Source: Ectothiorhodospiraceae bacterium (GTDB taxonomy: Bacteria; Pseudomonadota; Gammaproteobacteria; Thiohalomonadales; Thiohalomonadaceae). From it: DNA of 23,611 nucleotides. The DNA lies in contig SLDE01000071.1 in assembly GCA_007125455.1 (NCBI GenBank), positions 1-23,611 of the forward strand. The letters run 5' to 3'. The translations under genes were made by a program, and so were the position numbers. Of the stretch, positions 6,586 through 14,807 are shown piece after piece (the stretch's first letter is position 1; each line of letters begins with the position of its first letter). Under the pieces are notes generated by a model. The model made no database searches. It saw only the letters and a list, made by a program, of their open reading frames with translations, and was not told the DNA's origin.

Positions 6586-6663
6586 CGTCGCTACCGGCAT
6601 CCTGCCTTATGTTCAGGACGAACGGTATGTCGCGGGCGCAGGAGCGGCCAGGCCTAATACCGT

Positions 6664-7329
6664 CTAGATCTGCCGACGCAGCTTGCCGGAGCGGTTGCGC
6701 CAAGTCTTTTTCAACATACGAAACATAATGCGCAGGTCATCGAGCTGGCCCTGGTATTCATCGTAGCGCTGCTGCAATTCGATGAGTTCCGGATCTTCCC
6801 ATGTGCGGGTACGCCCTTTCGCCCCGTGGAGTTTGTCAATCTCAGCTGCCAGGCGATCGAATTTGCCTTTGGCTTCCATCCCCAGCGCTTGTGTTTCCTG
6901 CAGGATCTTGGGGTAGGTATCGTCGATAAAGGTGGCGCGGTAGGCGGTGGTACCCTTGCGTGTGCCCAGCTCGACAAAGGGATTGCAGTTGTTGATCAGC
7001 ACGCTGTAGAGGCATTCGAGGTGATCCAGATCCTCCTGTAGTAGCCTCTCCAGCAACTCGAGGTTGTCTACGCAGGTGAGGTCGCGGCGTGCCTTGTTGA
7101 GCAGGCGGGATGAGTAGGAGGCGAAGCGTCCGCTGCCGCCAAGGCCCTTGTAGAGACGCATCTGCGAAAAACTGCCAAAGATCCCGCCGAGCAGCTTGGG
7201 GCCGGGGGCAAACAGGGTATCGGTTTTGCCTGCCACGGCGTCGAGGACTTCGAGCCGATTGGAGAGCTGGATCAGGCGGCGGCGCTCGTAGTTGTCCAAG
7301 CCCTTTAGCTGTGTTTGTTGAAAGATCAT
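6664..7329 (-). CDS. uncharacterised helical protein at the end of the chemotaxis operon
   Basis: A 221-aa soluble protein I do not recognise. There is no signal peptide or membrane helix. It has a charged N-terminus (QLKGLDNYERRRLIQLSNRL), a Gly/Phe-rich stretch (GPKLLGGIFGSFSQMRLYKG), helical segments around DNLELLERLLQEDLDHLE and a C-terminal predicted coiled coil (~155-205) ending in a basic tail. Its ATG overlaps the TGA of the DUF2802 gene by one base and no clear ribosome site precedes it, so translation is probably coupled. Position implies expression with cheW/parP and perhaps a role in the chemotaxis array or motility, but this is context only. Its TAG stop lies in a CTAG near repeat copy 1. 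Confidence 0.75.
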   Translation of the reverse strand: MIFQQTQLKGLDNYERRRLIQLSNRLEVLDAVAGKTDTLFAPGPKLLGGIFGSFSQMRLYKGLGGSGRFASYSSRLLNKARRDLTCVDNLELLERLLQEDLDHLECLYSVLINNCNPFVELGTRKGTTAYRATFIDDTYPKILQETQALGMEAKGKFDRLAAEIDKLHGAKGRTRTWEDPELIELQQRYDEYQGQLDDLRIMFRMLKKTWRNRSGKLRRQI

Positions 7330-7730
7330 CAGCCCAATCGGTGCATCATGCTCATCAGTTCTGCCTCACCACGGGAGAGGCTGCAAATATCCATCAGCTC
7401 TTCTATCGTGGCACCCTTTTTCGCCAGTTTGATTGCCTGTTCGAAGTTACGCGCCTCAGGCTCGGGCTGGATCATCTTTTCCTGGCGCAGCCCAAGCTCC
7501 TGCTGGCGCTGCTGCAGCTCCTTGACCGCCTGTTCCAGGCGACTGACCCGGCCCCCAACCTGCACGGCGGAGTTACACAGTGCGCGCAGATCCTTTTGTA
7601 CTGTTTCCAGTGCGCGGTTTTGCTGCTGGACAAACTGCTGGATGCGCCGGGCCAACACGATCAGCGCCACCACCGATGCCACGGCAAAGGCCAGCGCGAC
7701 CACGGCGATACTCGGCCAGAGATCATCCAT
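7329..7730 (-). CDS. DUF2802 membrane protein
   Basis: 133 aa from the ATG at 7730. It has one N-terminal membrane helix (~7-27, Val/Ala-rich), then a basic stop-transfer (ARRIQQF). A coiled coil follows (~28-85, many Gln/Glu, e.g. RLEQAVKELQQRQQELGLRQ), then a small C-terminal domain (FEQAIKLAKKGATIEELMDICSLSRGEAELM) that resembles a helix-turn-helix. DUF2802 proteins commonly follow cheW in polar flagellar/chemotaxis clusters of gammaproteobacteria; their function is not known to me. A GTG at 7745, two bases after the upstream stop, is an alternative start adding five residues. The 3' end overlaps the next gene by one base. Confidence 0.85.
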   Translation of the reverse strand: MDDLWPSIAVVALAFAVASVVALIVLARRIQQFVQQQNRALETVQKDLRALCNSAVQVGGRVSRLEQAVKELQQRQQELGLRQEKMIQPEPEARNFEQAIKLAKKGATIEELMDICSLSRGEAELMSMMHRLG

Positions 7731-7747
7731 GCTTGCTTGTCTCACGC

Positions 7748-7912
7748 TCAGACAAAGACATCAATGCCGTCATCCTGCTCATCATCCTCACCCTGCTGTT
7801 TCTTTTTCCGCTGCTGCTCGTCGTCCGGGGGCGGCTTCTCGTCTGGGGGACGCTGATGCCTCGGCCTGTTGGGGATCCCGCCGCTGGGTGTGATCTTTTC
7901 GATGTCCGACAT
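7748..7912 (-). CDS. 54-aa charged, proline-rich small protein
   Basis: A 54-codon gene between cheW and the DUF2802 gene. It starts MSDIEKITPSGGIP, continues with a basic/Pro stretch (NRPRHQRPPDEKPPPDD), a Lys/Gln run (QQRKKKQQ) and an acidic tail (EDDEQDD) ending GIDVFV. It is predicted to be disordered. Support for a real gene comes from a strong GGAGG ribosome site seven bases before the ATG, a 29-base gap from the cheW stop, and a stop just upstream of the next start. That fills the operon without wasted space. I do not recognise the family; a scaffold or linker peptide in the chemotaxis array is conceivable from context. Confidence 0.75.
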   Translation of the reverse strand: MSDIEKITPSGGIPNRPRHQRPPDEKPPPDDEQQRKKKQQGEDDEQDDGIDVFV

Positions 7913-7941
7913 ATCCGCCCCTCCCCTGGTAGTGAACGCCG

Positions 7942-8418
7942 CTAGCCGCCGCCCTTGAGCAGTTCCTCTTCGGTGAAGAGTTTGTCCAGGGCGACCAGGA
8001 TCAGCAACTCTTCCCCGTGATTGGCAACCCCCTGGATGTACTTGGCGCTTTCGTCGTTGCCAACGTTGGGGGCAAACTCGATCTCCGAGGCGCGCAGGGT
8101 AACCACCTCGGCGACACTGTCCACCATCATGCCGATGGCGTGTTCGCCCATCTCGATCACTACGATACGCGATGCCTCGTCCTCGGCCTTTTTCGCCAGA
8201 CCAAAACGGCTACGGGTATCGACCACAGTCACAACGTTGCCGCGTAGGTTGATGATCCCCAACACGTAGGATGGGGAGCCGGGCACCGGTGCGATCTCGG
8301 TGTTCTTGAGCACCTCACGCACCAGCATCACATTGATGCCGTATTTTTCCTCTTCCAGGTAGAAGGTGACCCATTCGCTGACCGGGTCGTTGGCATTGCT
8401 TTCCAGTTCTTCTTCCAT
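7942..8418 (-). CDS. cheW: chemotaxis coupling protein CheW
   Basis: A 158-aa single CheW domain that links CheA to chemoreceptors at the inner face of the membrane. Recognisable segments are WVTFYLEEEKYGINVMLVREVL, VPGSPSYVLGIINLRGNVVTVVDTRSRFGL (the conserved NLRG core), VVIEMGEHAIGMMVDSVAEV and a C-terminal YIQGVANHGEELLILVALDKLF. The short acidic N-terminus (MEEELESNANDP) precedes the domain. A GAGG ribosome site lies seven bases upstream. It follows parP by nine bases, so two CheW-type domains are made side by side from one message. Confidence 0.95.
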   Translation of the reverse strand: MEEELESNANDPVSEWVTFYLEEEKYGINVMLVREVLKNTEIAPVPGSPSYVLGIINLRGNVVTVVDTRSRFGLAKKAEDEASRIVVIEMGEHAIGMMVDSVAEVVTLRASEIEFAPNVGNDESAKYIQGVANHGEELLILVALDKLFTEEELLKGGG

Positions 8419-8427
8419 CTTACTACC

Positions 8428-9165
8428 TCATGCTTGTTCTTGCGGGATGTCACCCTCGTCCAGCGGGTCGTCTTCCAGACCGGTCGCCAGCATCCGGGCA
8501 AAGGCCGGTGGATCGATAATCGCACACATCTGCTCGATGACGGTACCTGCCAACCAGCGACGCTTGGTTCGGTTGCTGCGCCAACGCACCTGTTCGGGTT
8601 CGAGGGTGATGACCTCGGCTACCTCGTCGCAGGCCAGGCCCCAGCGCCCATCGTCGATAAAAACCACCCGCCCCAAGCGCTCCTCGGCTGGTACCAGGGC
8701 GGCCAGGCGATCGGCTGGCAACACCAGCTCGGCGGTGTCGACCACCGGCACACTGTGTTCACGGTATTGCATCAGCCCCAGATACCAGGAGATCCGCCCG
8801 GGGATCGGTGTAACGGCCCCCTTCTCCCAGGGCTGAATACCGCTGAGCTCCACCAAGGGCACGGCCAGGGTGAGCCCGGCGACCTTGAACAACAGGGCCT
8901 GAATACTGCCTTCAGCCCAAGCCGGAGGGGCATCCTCCTGCACTTTGGCTGCCGGTATTGGCGCTGCTGGCGGCTGCTCGGTTTCCGGTACAATGAGTGG
9001 TGCCAGCACCGGGGGAGCCAACACCGGTGTCGGTTCGGCCAGGGCGGTGGGGGGCTCAGGCTCAACCCAGTCCGGTTGGGCCTCTTCACGCAACAAGGCC
9101 TCAATATACACGCCCAGCGCGTCCTTTTGCTCGACCAGGGGGGGATGGCGACGGCGATCGCTCAT
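8428..9165 (-). CDS. parP: ParP-like protein: Pro-rich region plus CheW-like (AIF) domain
   Basis: 245 aa. Residues ~1-85 are charged, then rich in Pro/Ala/Glu, and probably disordered. Residues ~88-235 form a divergent CheW-like domain (SIQALLFKVAGLTLAVPLVEL, PGRISWYLGLMQYREHSVPVVDTA, RWGLACDEVAEVITL). In Vibrio, ParP tethers CheA and receptors to the polar ATPase ParC through such an array-integration domain. The start overlaps the parC stop (ATGA), and cheW follows. The same parC-parP-cheW order in polar flagellates supports the call. The NLRG motif of true CheW is replaced by LGLMQYR, consistent with a specialised CheW fold. Confidence 0.85.
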   Translation of the reverse strand: MSDRRRHPPLVEQKDALGVYIEALLREEAQPDWVEPEPPTALAEPTPVLAPPVLAPLIVPETEQPPAAPIPAAKVQEDAPPAWAEGSIQALLFKVAGLTLAVPLVELSGIQPWEKGAVTPIPGRISWYLGLMQYREHSVPVVDTAELVLPADRLAALVPAEERLGRVVFIDDGRWGLACDEVAEVITLEPEQVRWRSNRTKRRWLAGTVIEQMCAIIDPPAFARMLATGLEDDPLDEGDIPQEQA

Positions 9166-9947
9166 AGCGCAGCTCCTGGGTGGCGCTCATTGAGCAGGGT
9201 ATCGAGTAGGGTGGCGTAGGCAATCGCACCGCGCGCCTGGGGGTTGAGGTGACCCAAGGGCAAGCCCTGACGGCTGGCCTCTCGAAATAGGGTATCCACC
9301 GGGACTACCGACTTCCAGGTCTTGTCGCCATGTTGCAGCTTGAGGCTCTTGAGACTTTCCAGCGAGGCGCGGGTGCGACGATCGAACATGGTGGGCACAA
9401 TCAGGTACTCCAACGGGCGCTGACGGGCGCGCAGGATCATGTTTAGGGTACGCAACATGCGCTCGAGCCCCTTGAGGGCAAGAAACTCGGTCTGCACCGG
9501 GATCAGCAGCCGACTGCTGGCGGCCAGGGCGTTGATCATCAACACCCCCAGTACCGGCGGGCAGTCGATGAATACGTGGTCGTAGCGCCCAGCCAGTTGC
9601 AAGATCGCGCGGGCCAACACCAGCCCCATCCCCTCCTTGGCACCGAGTTGACGATCGAGGGTCGCCAGTGCAGTGGAGGCTGGCAACAGGTCCAGGCCGT
9701 CGATGGCGGTGTTGAGGATCACCTCTTCGCTGTTGGGACGATCACCGGCACCGACCTGGAACAACGAGTAGACACTCTTCTCGATGCTGTCGGGATCATA
9801 GCCAAAATAGCTGGTCAGCGAGCCGTGGGGATCAAGATCCACCATCAGCACACGCTGCCCACGCTGACACAGCAGGCCAGAGAGGGTAACGGTGGTGGTG
9901 GTTTTACCCACCCCGCCCTTCTGATTGGCCACCGACCATACCTGCAT
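9162..9947 (-). CDS. parC: ParC-type ParA-family ATPase for polar chemotaxis array placement
   Basis: 261 aa from the ATG at 9947 (MQVWSVANQKGGVGKTT). A deviant Walker A motif KGGVGKTT lies at residues 10-17, a DLDPHGSLTSYFG segment follows, and Walker B is VFIDCPPVLG. ParA/MinD-family ATPases dimerise on ATP and position cargo. In polar flagellar chemotaxis operons this member (ParC in Vibrio) recruits arrays to the pole through ParP. It starts one base after motD and overlaps parP by four bases. An upstream start at 10010 would overlap motD by 62 bases and add unrelated residues. There is no parB or parS beside it, which argues against chromosome partition. Confidence 0.9.
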   Translation of the reverse strand: MQVWSVANQKGGVGKTTTTVTLSGLLCQRGQRVLMVDLDPHGSLTSYFGYDPDSIEKSVYSLFQVGAGDRPNSEEVILNTAIDGLDLLPASTALATLDRQLGAKEGMGLVLARAILQLAGRYDHVFIDCPPVLGVLMINALAASSRLLIPVQTEFLALKGLERMLRTLNMILRARQRPLEYLIVPTMFDRRTRASLESLKSLKLQHGDKTWKSVVPVDTLFREASRQGLPLGHLNPQARGAIAYATLLDTLLNERHPGAAL

Positions 9948-9948
9948 C

Positions 9949-10713
9949 CTAACTCCCCTCTGCCACCGAGTTGGGCCCGCCCAACAGACGGCGCTCACGT
10001 TGCTCGGCACTTATCACCAACACCACACGACGGTTCTGGCGTCGCCCCTGCGCCGTTGCATTATCGGCGATTGGTCTAAATTCCCCATAGCCTACCGCCA
10101 CCATACGCTCCGGTTCCACCTGATTACGGGCGAACAGGTTGACCACGCTGGCGGCACGGGCTGCCGATAGCTCCCAGTTGGAAGGGTAGATTGGGGTCGC
10201 AATAGGTACATTATCGGTAAACCCCTCCACCTGGATGGCATTCGGATACTGACTGAGTACACCGGCCAGTCGCTGCAGGATTGGGCTCGCGTCGGGCGCC
10301 AACTCGGCACTGCCGCTGCTGAACAGCAGGCTGGTATTGATCTCGATCTCGATCCAGTCCTCATCGCGGGTGACGCTGATCAGATCCTGATCGATCAGCG
10401 GCCGCAGCAGGCGCTCAAAATCATCGGCGATCTGGCCCAGGTTGCCCACCGGTTCGCCGGGCAGCCCGCCATCGAACAGCCCCGGATCACCGCTGATCCC
10501 CTCCTCGCCGATCTGGATCGGCTCCAGGGTGCGCGGGGTATTACTAAAGGCGGTGACCAGGGTATCGGAGAGCACCCGGTATTTCCCCTCGTTAACCGAG
10601 GAGATGGCGTACATCACCACGAAAAACGCGAACAGCAGGGTGATGAAGTCGGCGTAGGAGACTAGCCAACGATCGGTATTCTCATGCTCTGGCTGGCGGC
10701 GTCGTCTGCGCAT
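9949..10713 (-). CDS. motD: flagellar stator protein MotD (MotB family)
   Basis: 254 aa. It has a basic cytoplasmic start (MRRRRRQPEH) and a single membrane helix (~17-38, RWLVSYADFITLLFAFFVV) whose Asp22 is the expected proton-carrying residue. A linker/plug region and a periplasmic OmpA-like peptidoglycan-binding domain (~135-235) follow, with VEGFTDNVPI, NWELSAARAASVVN, VGYGEFRPIA and GRRQNRRV. With MotC it forms a stator that converts ion flow into torque. Pseudomonas places motC-motD after cheB exactly as here and has a second motAB set elsewhere. motC ends seven bases upstream; an AGG ribosome site is present. Confidence 0.93.
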   Translation of the reverse strand: MRRRRRQPEHENTDRWLVSYADFITLLFAFFVVMYAISSVNEGKYRVLSDTLVTAFSNTPRTLEPIQIGEEGISGDPGLFDGGLPGEPVGNLGQIADDFERLLRPLIDQDLISVTRDEDWIEIEINTSLLFSSGSAELAPDASPILQRLAGVLSQYPNAIQVEGFTDNVPIATPIYPSNWELSAARAASVVNLFARNQVEPERMVAVGYGEFRPIADNATAQGRRQNRRVVLVISAEQRERRLLGGPNSVAEGS

Positions 10714-10720
10714 GGCACAC

Positions 10721-11467
10721 CTAGGTCAAAAAGCCCTGTAGCTTGCTCTCGATACTGCGCGGGTTATCCCCTTCGGCGATGGAGACAATCCCCTCGATCA
10801 CCATATAACGAAACTGGCTCTGGGCAATCACCAGACTCTTGAGCTTATTGGCCACTGGCAACAGGATCAGATTGGCAAATCCGACCCCGTAGATGGTCGC
10901 CACAAAGGCCACCGCGATACCGTGGCCGAGCATGGTCGGGTCGGAGAGGTTCTCCATGACCTGGATCAGGCCCAGCACCGCGCCGATGATGCCGATGGTC
11001 GGGGTGTAGCCGCCCATGCTCTCGTAGAGTTTAGCGGCGCCCATGTCGTGCTGCTCACGGGTGTCCACCTCGACCTCGAGGATGTTGCGCATCACCTCCG
11101 GCTCGTTGCCGTCCACCAACAACTGCAGGCCCTTGCGGGCAAAGTCGTCGGTTTCGGTATCGGAGGCGGCCTCCAGCCCCAGCAGCCCCTCGCGGCGGGC
11201 GATGTTGCTCCAGTTGATGATCTTGGCAATCGCCTCATCAGCCATCAGCTTGGGGGGGGCAAACACCCACACCAGCATCTTCAGCCCGCGCATGAAGGTC
11301 AGCACCGGGGATTGCAGCATGATCGCCCCCAGGGTGCCCCCGGCGACGATCAGGAAGGCCGGGCCATTAAGCAGCGAACTGATATGCCCGCCCTCAAGAA
11401 ACTGACCGAGCAGAATCGCCCCGACACCGAGGAAGATACCGATCAGACTGAGGACGTCCAGGCGCAT
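10721..11467 (-). CDS. motC: flagellar stator protein MotC (MotA family)
   Basis: 248-aa inner-membrane protein with four predicted helices: two near the N-terminus (LSLIGIFLGVGAILLGQFLEGG; FLIVAGGTLGAIMLQS) and two in the second half (GYTPTIGIIGAVLGLIQVMENL; GIAVAFVATIYGVGFANLILLPVANKL). A large cytoplasmic loop lies between (~60-150) with charged residues that touch the rotor protein FliG. The Pro in PTIGIIGAVLGLI is family-conserved. It starts two bases after the cheB stop with no ribosome site of its own, so translation is probably coupled. Confidence 0.93.
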   Translation of the reverse strand: MRLDVLSLIGIFLGVGAILLGQFLEGGHISSLLNGPAFLIVAGGTLGAIMLQSPVLTFMRGLKMLVWVFAPPKLMADEAIAKIINWSNIARREGLLGLEAASDTETDDFARKGLQLLVDGNEPEVMRNILEVEVDTREQHDMGAAKLYESMGGYTPTIGIIGAVLGLIQVMENLSDPTMLGHGIAVAFVATIYGVGFANLILLPVANKLKSLVIAQSQFRYMVIEGIVSIAEGDNPRSIESKLQGFLT

Positions 11468-11469
11468 CG

Positions 11470-12582
11470 CTAGATTTTAGCCAGTGCCGGGCCGACCTCT
11501 ATCAGCCCCATCACTCGGTCGGTTAGGCCCGCATCGGCCACCGCCGCCGGCATACCGTATACCACGCAACTGGCCTCATCCTGTGACCAAATGGTCGAGC
11601 CACCGGCCTTGAGGGCACGACAACCCTCGCGGCCATCGGCCCCCATACCGGTGAGGATCACCCCCAGGGTATTGGCCGGAAAGACCCGCGCCACCGAGCT
11701 AAAGGTGATGTCGACACAGGGCTTGTAGGTCTGACCGGGCTCGCTATCCAACACCCGCACGATCTGCCGCCCGGCGCGGGACTCCACCACCATCTGCTTG
11801 CCGCCAGGGGCGAGTAAGGCCACACCGGGTTTCAAGGCGTCCCCGTCCTCGGCCTCTTTGACGGTGATCTGACAAAGCTGGTTGAGCCGCTGGGCAAAGG
11901 CCGGGGTAAAGCTGCCGGGCATGTGTTGCACCAGCACCAGGGGGAAGGGAAAGCTGGCCGGCAGCTTGGTCAACACTTCCTGCAGGGCCACCGGCCCGCC
12001 GGTGGAGGTACCAATGGCCACCAGGCGCACACTGGCGCGGGTGGGCAAGGCCCCGGCGCGAGGACGCGGCGGCGGGGCTGTGCCGGGCCGGGGTGCCGGG
12101 GCGCTGGGGCGTGCGGAACCGATGGGGGGGCGAGTATGGCTGCCAGGTGTGCTGGGCTGAGACGGAGCGCGGCGCGGGGCGCGGCCCCGACTGGCGATGG
12201 CAGTGACCTGCTCACACAGGGTGCGGGTAGCCTCTTCGCGGTTTTTGGATATGTCCTCGAAGCGCTTGGGCAGATAGTCCACCGCCCCGGCATCCAGTGC
12301 ATCGAGTGTCGCCTGGGCCCCGTCGGTGGTGAGCGAGGAGAACATCAGGATCGGGGTAGGCGTGGCCTTCATGATCCGGCGGGTGGCAGTAATGCCATCC
12401 ATCACCGGCATTTCGATATCCATGGTGATGATATCGGGACGCAGCTTGGCGGCCATCTCGATCGCCTCGGCACCATTGACCGCTTCACCAACGACCTCCA
12501 GGCGTGGGTCCGAGCCCAACATATCCTTAAGGCGTCGGCGAAAGAATCCGGAATCGTCCACTACCAGCACCCGTATGGGCAT
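11470..12582 (-). CDS. cheB: protein-glutamate methylesterase/glutaminase CheB
   Basis: 370 aa that removes methyl groups from chemoreceptors for adaptation and deamidates their Gln residues. An N-terminal receiver domain has VVDDSGFFRR and phosphorylation site Asp55 (TMDIEMPVMDG), with FSSLT and the YLPKRF lysine. A Pro/Arg/Ala-rich linker spans ~132-182. The C-terminal esterase domain carries the triad Ser193 (GTSTGG), His220 (VQHMP) and Asp316 (GMGADG). An AAGGAG ribosome site lies six bases before the ATG. cheA ends 46 bases upstream. The linker is unusually rich in repeated Pro-Arg and Ser-Thr-Pro. Confidence 0.96.
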   Translation of the reverse strand: MPIRVLVVDDSGFFRRRLKDMLGSDPRLEVVGEAVNGAEAIEMAAKLRPDIITMDIEMPVMDGITATRRIMKATPTPILMFSSLTTDGAQATLDALDAGAVDYLPKRFEDISKNREEATRTLCEQVTAIASRGRAPRRAPSQPSTPGSHTRPPIGSARPSAPAPRPGTAPPPRPRAGALPTRASVRLVAIGTSTGGPVALQEVLTKLPASFPFPLVLVQHMPGSFTPAFAQRLNQLCQITVKEAEDGDALKPGVALLAPGGKQMVVESRAGRQIVRVLDSEPGQTYKPCVDITFSSVARVFPANTLGVILTGMGADGREGCRALKAGGSTIWSQDEASCVVYGMPAAVADAGLTDRVMGLIEVGPALAKI

Positions 12583-12628
12583 GCAACACTCCTTAGACTA
12601 AATTCAACGTAATGTTTTTAACAGACAG

Positions 12629-14797
12629 TTAGCGGTTAGCGTAACGCTTCATCAGGCTCGGCACATCCAGGATCAGGGCGATCTTGCCGTCCCCGGTGAT
12701 GGTCGCCCCAGCCATGCCGTGGGTACCGTAGAGCAGCGCCCCGAGTGGCTTGATCACCACCTCTTCCTGTCCGATAAGCTGATCCACCACAAAGCCCACC
12801 TGCTGGGTACCCACGTTGACCATAACCACATGGCCATCGCTGGGCAGATCGGTGGAGATCCCCTGCACCAGCCAGCCACTGAGATAGAACAACGGCAGGG
12901 CGTGATCGCGGATCATCACCACACGACGGCCATCGACCACGTTGGTGCGGCTCAGATCCAGATGGAAGATCTCGCTCACATTGACCAGCGGCAGGGCGAA
13001 GGTCTGGTTGCCCAATTTAACCATCAGGGTCGGCATAATCGCCAGGGTCAGCGGCACCTTGATGCTCAGCACGGTGCCCTTGCCGATCTCGGAATCGATC
13101 TCGATGCTGCCATTGAGCTGGGAGATGCGGGTCTTGACCACATCCATCCCCACCCCGCGCCCGGAGATATCGGAGATCTCGGTCTTGGTGGAAAAGCCGG
13201 CCCCGAAGATCAGCATGTAGGCCTCGCGATCATCCAGGCGGGAGGCGGCTTCCTCGTCCATCATCCCCTTCTCGACCGCCAGCTTGCGCAGCTTGTCTGG
13301 ATCCATCCCGGCACCATCATCGGTGATGGTCAGCAGGATGTGATCGCCTTCCTGCTCTGCAGCCAGTCGCACCACGCCATTGCGCGGCTTACCCGCCGCT
13401 TCGCGCACATCGGGCATCTCGACGCCATGGTCGACGGCATTGCGCACCAGATGGACCAGCGGATCGGCCAAGGCCTCGACCAGATTTTTGTCCAGGTCGG
13501 TGTCCTCACCAACCATTTCGAGGCTCACGTCCTTCTTGAGGCTGCGCGCCAGATCACGCACCACGCGCGGAAAGCGCCCGAAGACCTTCTTGATCGGCTG
13601 CATGCGGGTCTTCATCACCGCCGTTTGCAGATCCCCGGTCACCACATCGAGGTTGGCTACCGCCTTGGACATATCCTCCTGGCTCATCTCGCTGCCTTCA
13701 TGCTGCGCCAGGGTGGAGAGACGATTACGTACCAGTACCAACTCGCCGACCATATTCATGATGTCGTCAAGGCGTTTGGTATCCACCCGCACAGTGGTTT
13801 CCGCCTGGGGGGCCTCGGGCTTTTTACGCGCCTCGGCAGGGGCCGGTTTAGCTGCGGCAGGGGCCTCGGGAACAGGGGCCGGTTTGGGCGACTCGGCAGG
13901 CTTTTCCTCGGCGGGCGTGCTGGCCGCCGCGGGGGCAACCGTGCTTACCGCATTGGGATCGAACTTGCCCTTACCATGCAACTCGTCCAGCAGGGCCTCG
14001 AACTCATCGTCAGTGATCTCATCGTTATTGCTGGCGGTCGGCTTCGCTTCGACCGCCGGTGCCGATGGCTGTGCGGCGGCAGCTGCGACGCTAGGATCGA
14101 ACTGACCCTTGCCGTGCAGCTCGTCTAGCAGGGCCTCGAATTCCTCTTCGGTGATTTCGTCGTTACCGGAGGCAGCGGGCGGGGCAGCCGGGGCTGCGGC
14201 CGGGGCAGCGGGGCTGGCAGGCACTGCCGCACCGCTGTCGAGGGCATCGAGCAATGCCTCGAACTCTTCGTCGGTGATGTCCCCTTCACTGATGGTTGCC
14301 GCCAGGGCAGCGTCGGGCTGCGCCACGGAAGCGGCCTCGCTGGGGGGCGCTGCCGTAGTGGGCTCGGCGGCAGGCACCTCGGCCTGGGCCGCTACGGGCG
14401 CATCAGCGCCGGGGTGGTTGATCCGTTCGAGCTCCTGCAACAGCTCAGGCGGTGCCTCGGCAGGTTCCTCCAGGGCACGCAAACTGTCGAACTGGTCGTT
14501 AAGTACGTCCAGCACCTGTAGGAAGCTGTCCATCATATCCGGGGTGAGCGTCTTCTGCCCGCTACGCAGCAGGTTGAAGATATCCTCGGAACGGTGGCAA
14601 ACCCCTACCAGCTGATTGAGATTGAGAAACCCGGCACCGCCCTTGATCGTGTGAAAGCCGCGAAATATCGCATTCAGCAGGTCACTATCTTCGGGATGCT
14701 GCTCCAGATCGACCAATTGTTCGTTGAGCTTTTCAAGGATCTCACTGGCCTCGACCAGGAAGTCCTGAAGGATCTCGTCATCTGCATCCAACGCCAT
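12629..14797 (-). CDS. cheA: chemotaxis histidine kinase CheA
   Basis: 722 aa. An Hpt domain with phospho-His49 (FRGFHTIKGGAGFL) spans ~1-105. A ~225-residue Ala/Pro-rich linker holds three copies of an EFEALLD motif (173-188, 213-235, 259-281) and no visible globular P2 domain. The dimerisation helices start at ~335 (VRVDTKRLDDIMNMVGELV). The kinase domain has the N box LVHLVRNAVDHG, DDGAGMD, the GRGVGMDVV segment and GKGTVLSIKVP. A CheW-like P5 regulatory domain ends the protein. It phosphorylates CheY and CheB in response to receptor state at the membrane array. A GAGGA ribosome site overlaps the cheZ stop ten bases upstream. Confidence 0.97.
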   Translation of the reverse strand: MALDADDEILQDFLVEASEILEKLNEQLVDLEQHPEDSDLLNAIFRGFHTIKGGAGFLNLNQLVGVCHRSEDIFNLLRSGQKTLTPDMMDSFLQVLDVLNDQFDSLRALEEPAEAPPELLQELERINHPGADAPVAAQAEVPAAEPTTAAPPSEAASVAQPDAALAATISEGDITDEEFEALLDALDSGAAVPASPAAPAAAPAAPPAASGNDEITEEEFEALLDELHGKGQFDPSVAAAAAQPSAPAVEAKPTASNNDEITDDEFEALLDELHGKGKFDPNAVSTVAPAAASTPAEEKPAESPKPAPVPEAPAAAKPAPAEARKKPEAPQAETTVRVDTKRLDDIMNMVGELVLVRNRLSTLAQHEGSEMSQEDMSKAVANLDVVTGDLQTAVMKTRMQPIKKVFGRFPRVVRDLARSLKKDVSLEMVGEDTDLDKNLVEALADPLVHLVRNAVDHGVEMPDVREAAGKPRNGVVRLAAEQEGDHILLTITDDGAGMDPDKLRKLAVEKGMMDEEAASRLDDREAYMLIFGAGFSTKTEISDISGRGVGMDVVKTRISQLNGSIEIDSEIGKGTVLSIKVPLTLAIMPTLMVKLGNQTFALPLVNVSEIFHLDLSRTNVVDGRRVVMIRDHALPLFYLSGWLVQGISTDLPSDGHVVMVNVGTQQVGFVVDQLIGQEEVVIKPLGALLYGTHGMAGATITGDGKIALILDVPSLMKRYANR

Positions 14798-14807
14798 GCG
14801 CCATTCC

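Larger units (their letters stand above)
6282..6663. other. 382-base gene-free region rich in repeats and hairpins
   Basis: This separates the plus-strand fhlB from the 3' end of the chemotaxis operon. From left to right it holds: a 7-bp inverted repeat CCCCCTG/CAGGGGG with a 20-base loop (6323-6356); heptamer repeats (6370-6404); a GTGCGC/GCGCAC hairpin (6406-6420); a copy of the dispersed repeat also found at 16281-16426; and a run of three hairpins. Open frames through it are interrupted or low-complexity and I do not call a gene. No hairpin is followed by a T-run. Confidence 0.6.

Noticed and set aside
6371..6703. short frames on both strands across repeat copy 1
   Set aside because: They translate the dispersed repeat and hairpins; parallel frames at copy 2 confirm that it is repeat sequence, not a gene.
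9162..9947. chromosome-partition ParA (Soj)
   Set aside because: No parB or parS-like site nearby; overlap with parP and position after motD identify it as the chemotaxis ParC type.
12719..14128. 469-codon plus-strand open frame
   Set aside because: It lies antisense to cheA, whose domains are unambiguous. It is His/Leu/Gly-rich, as expected for the complement of GC-rich coding DNA, and resembles no protein.
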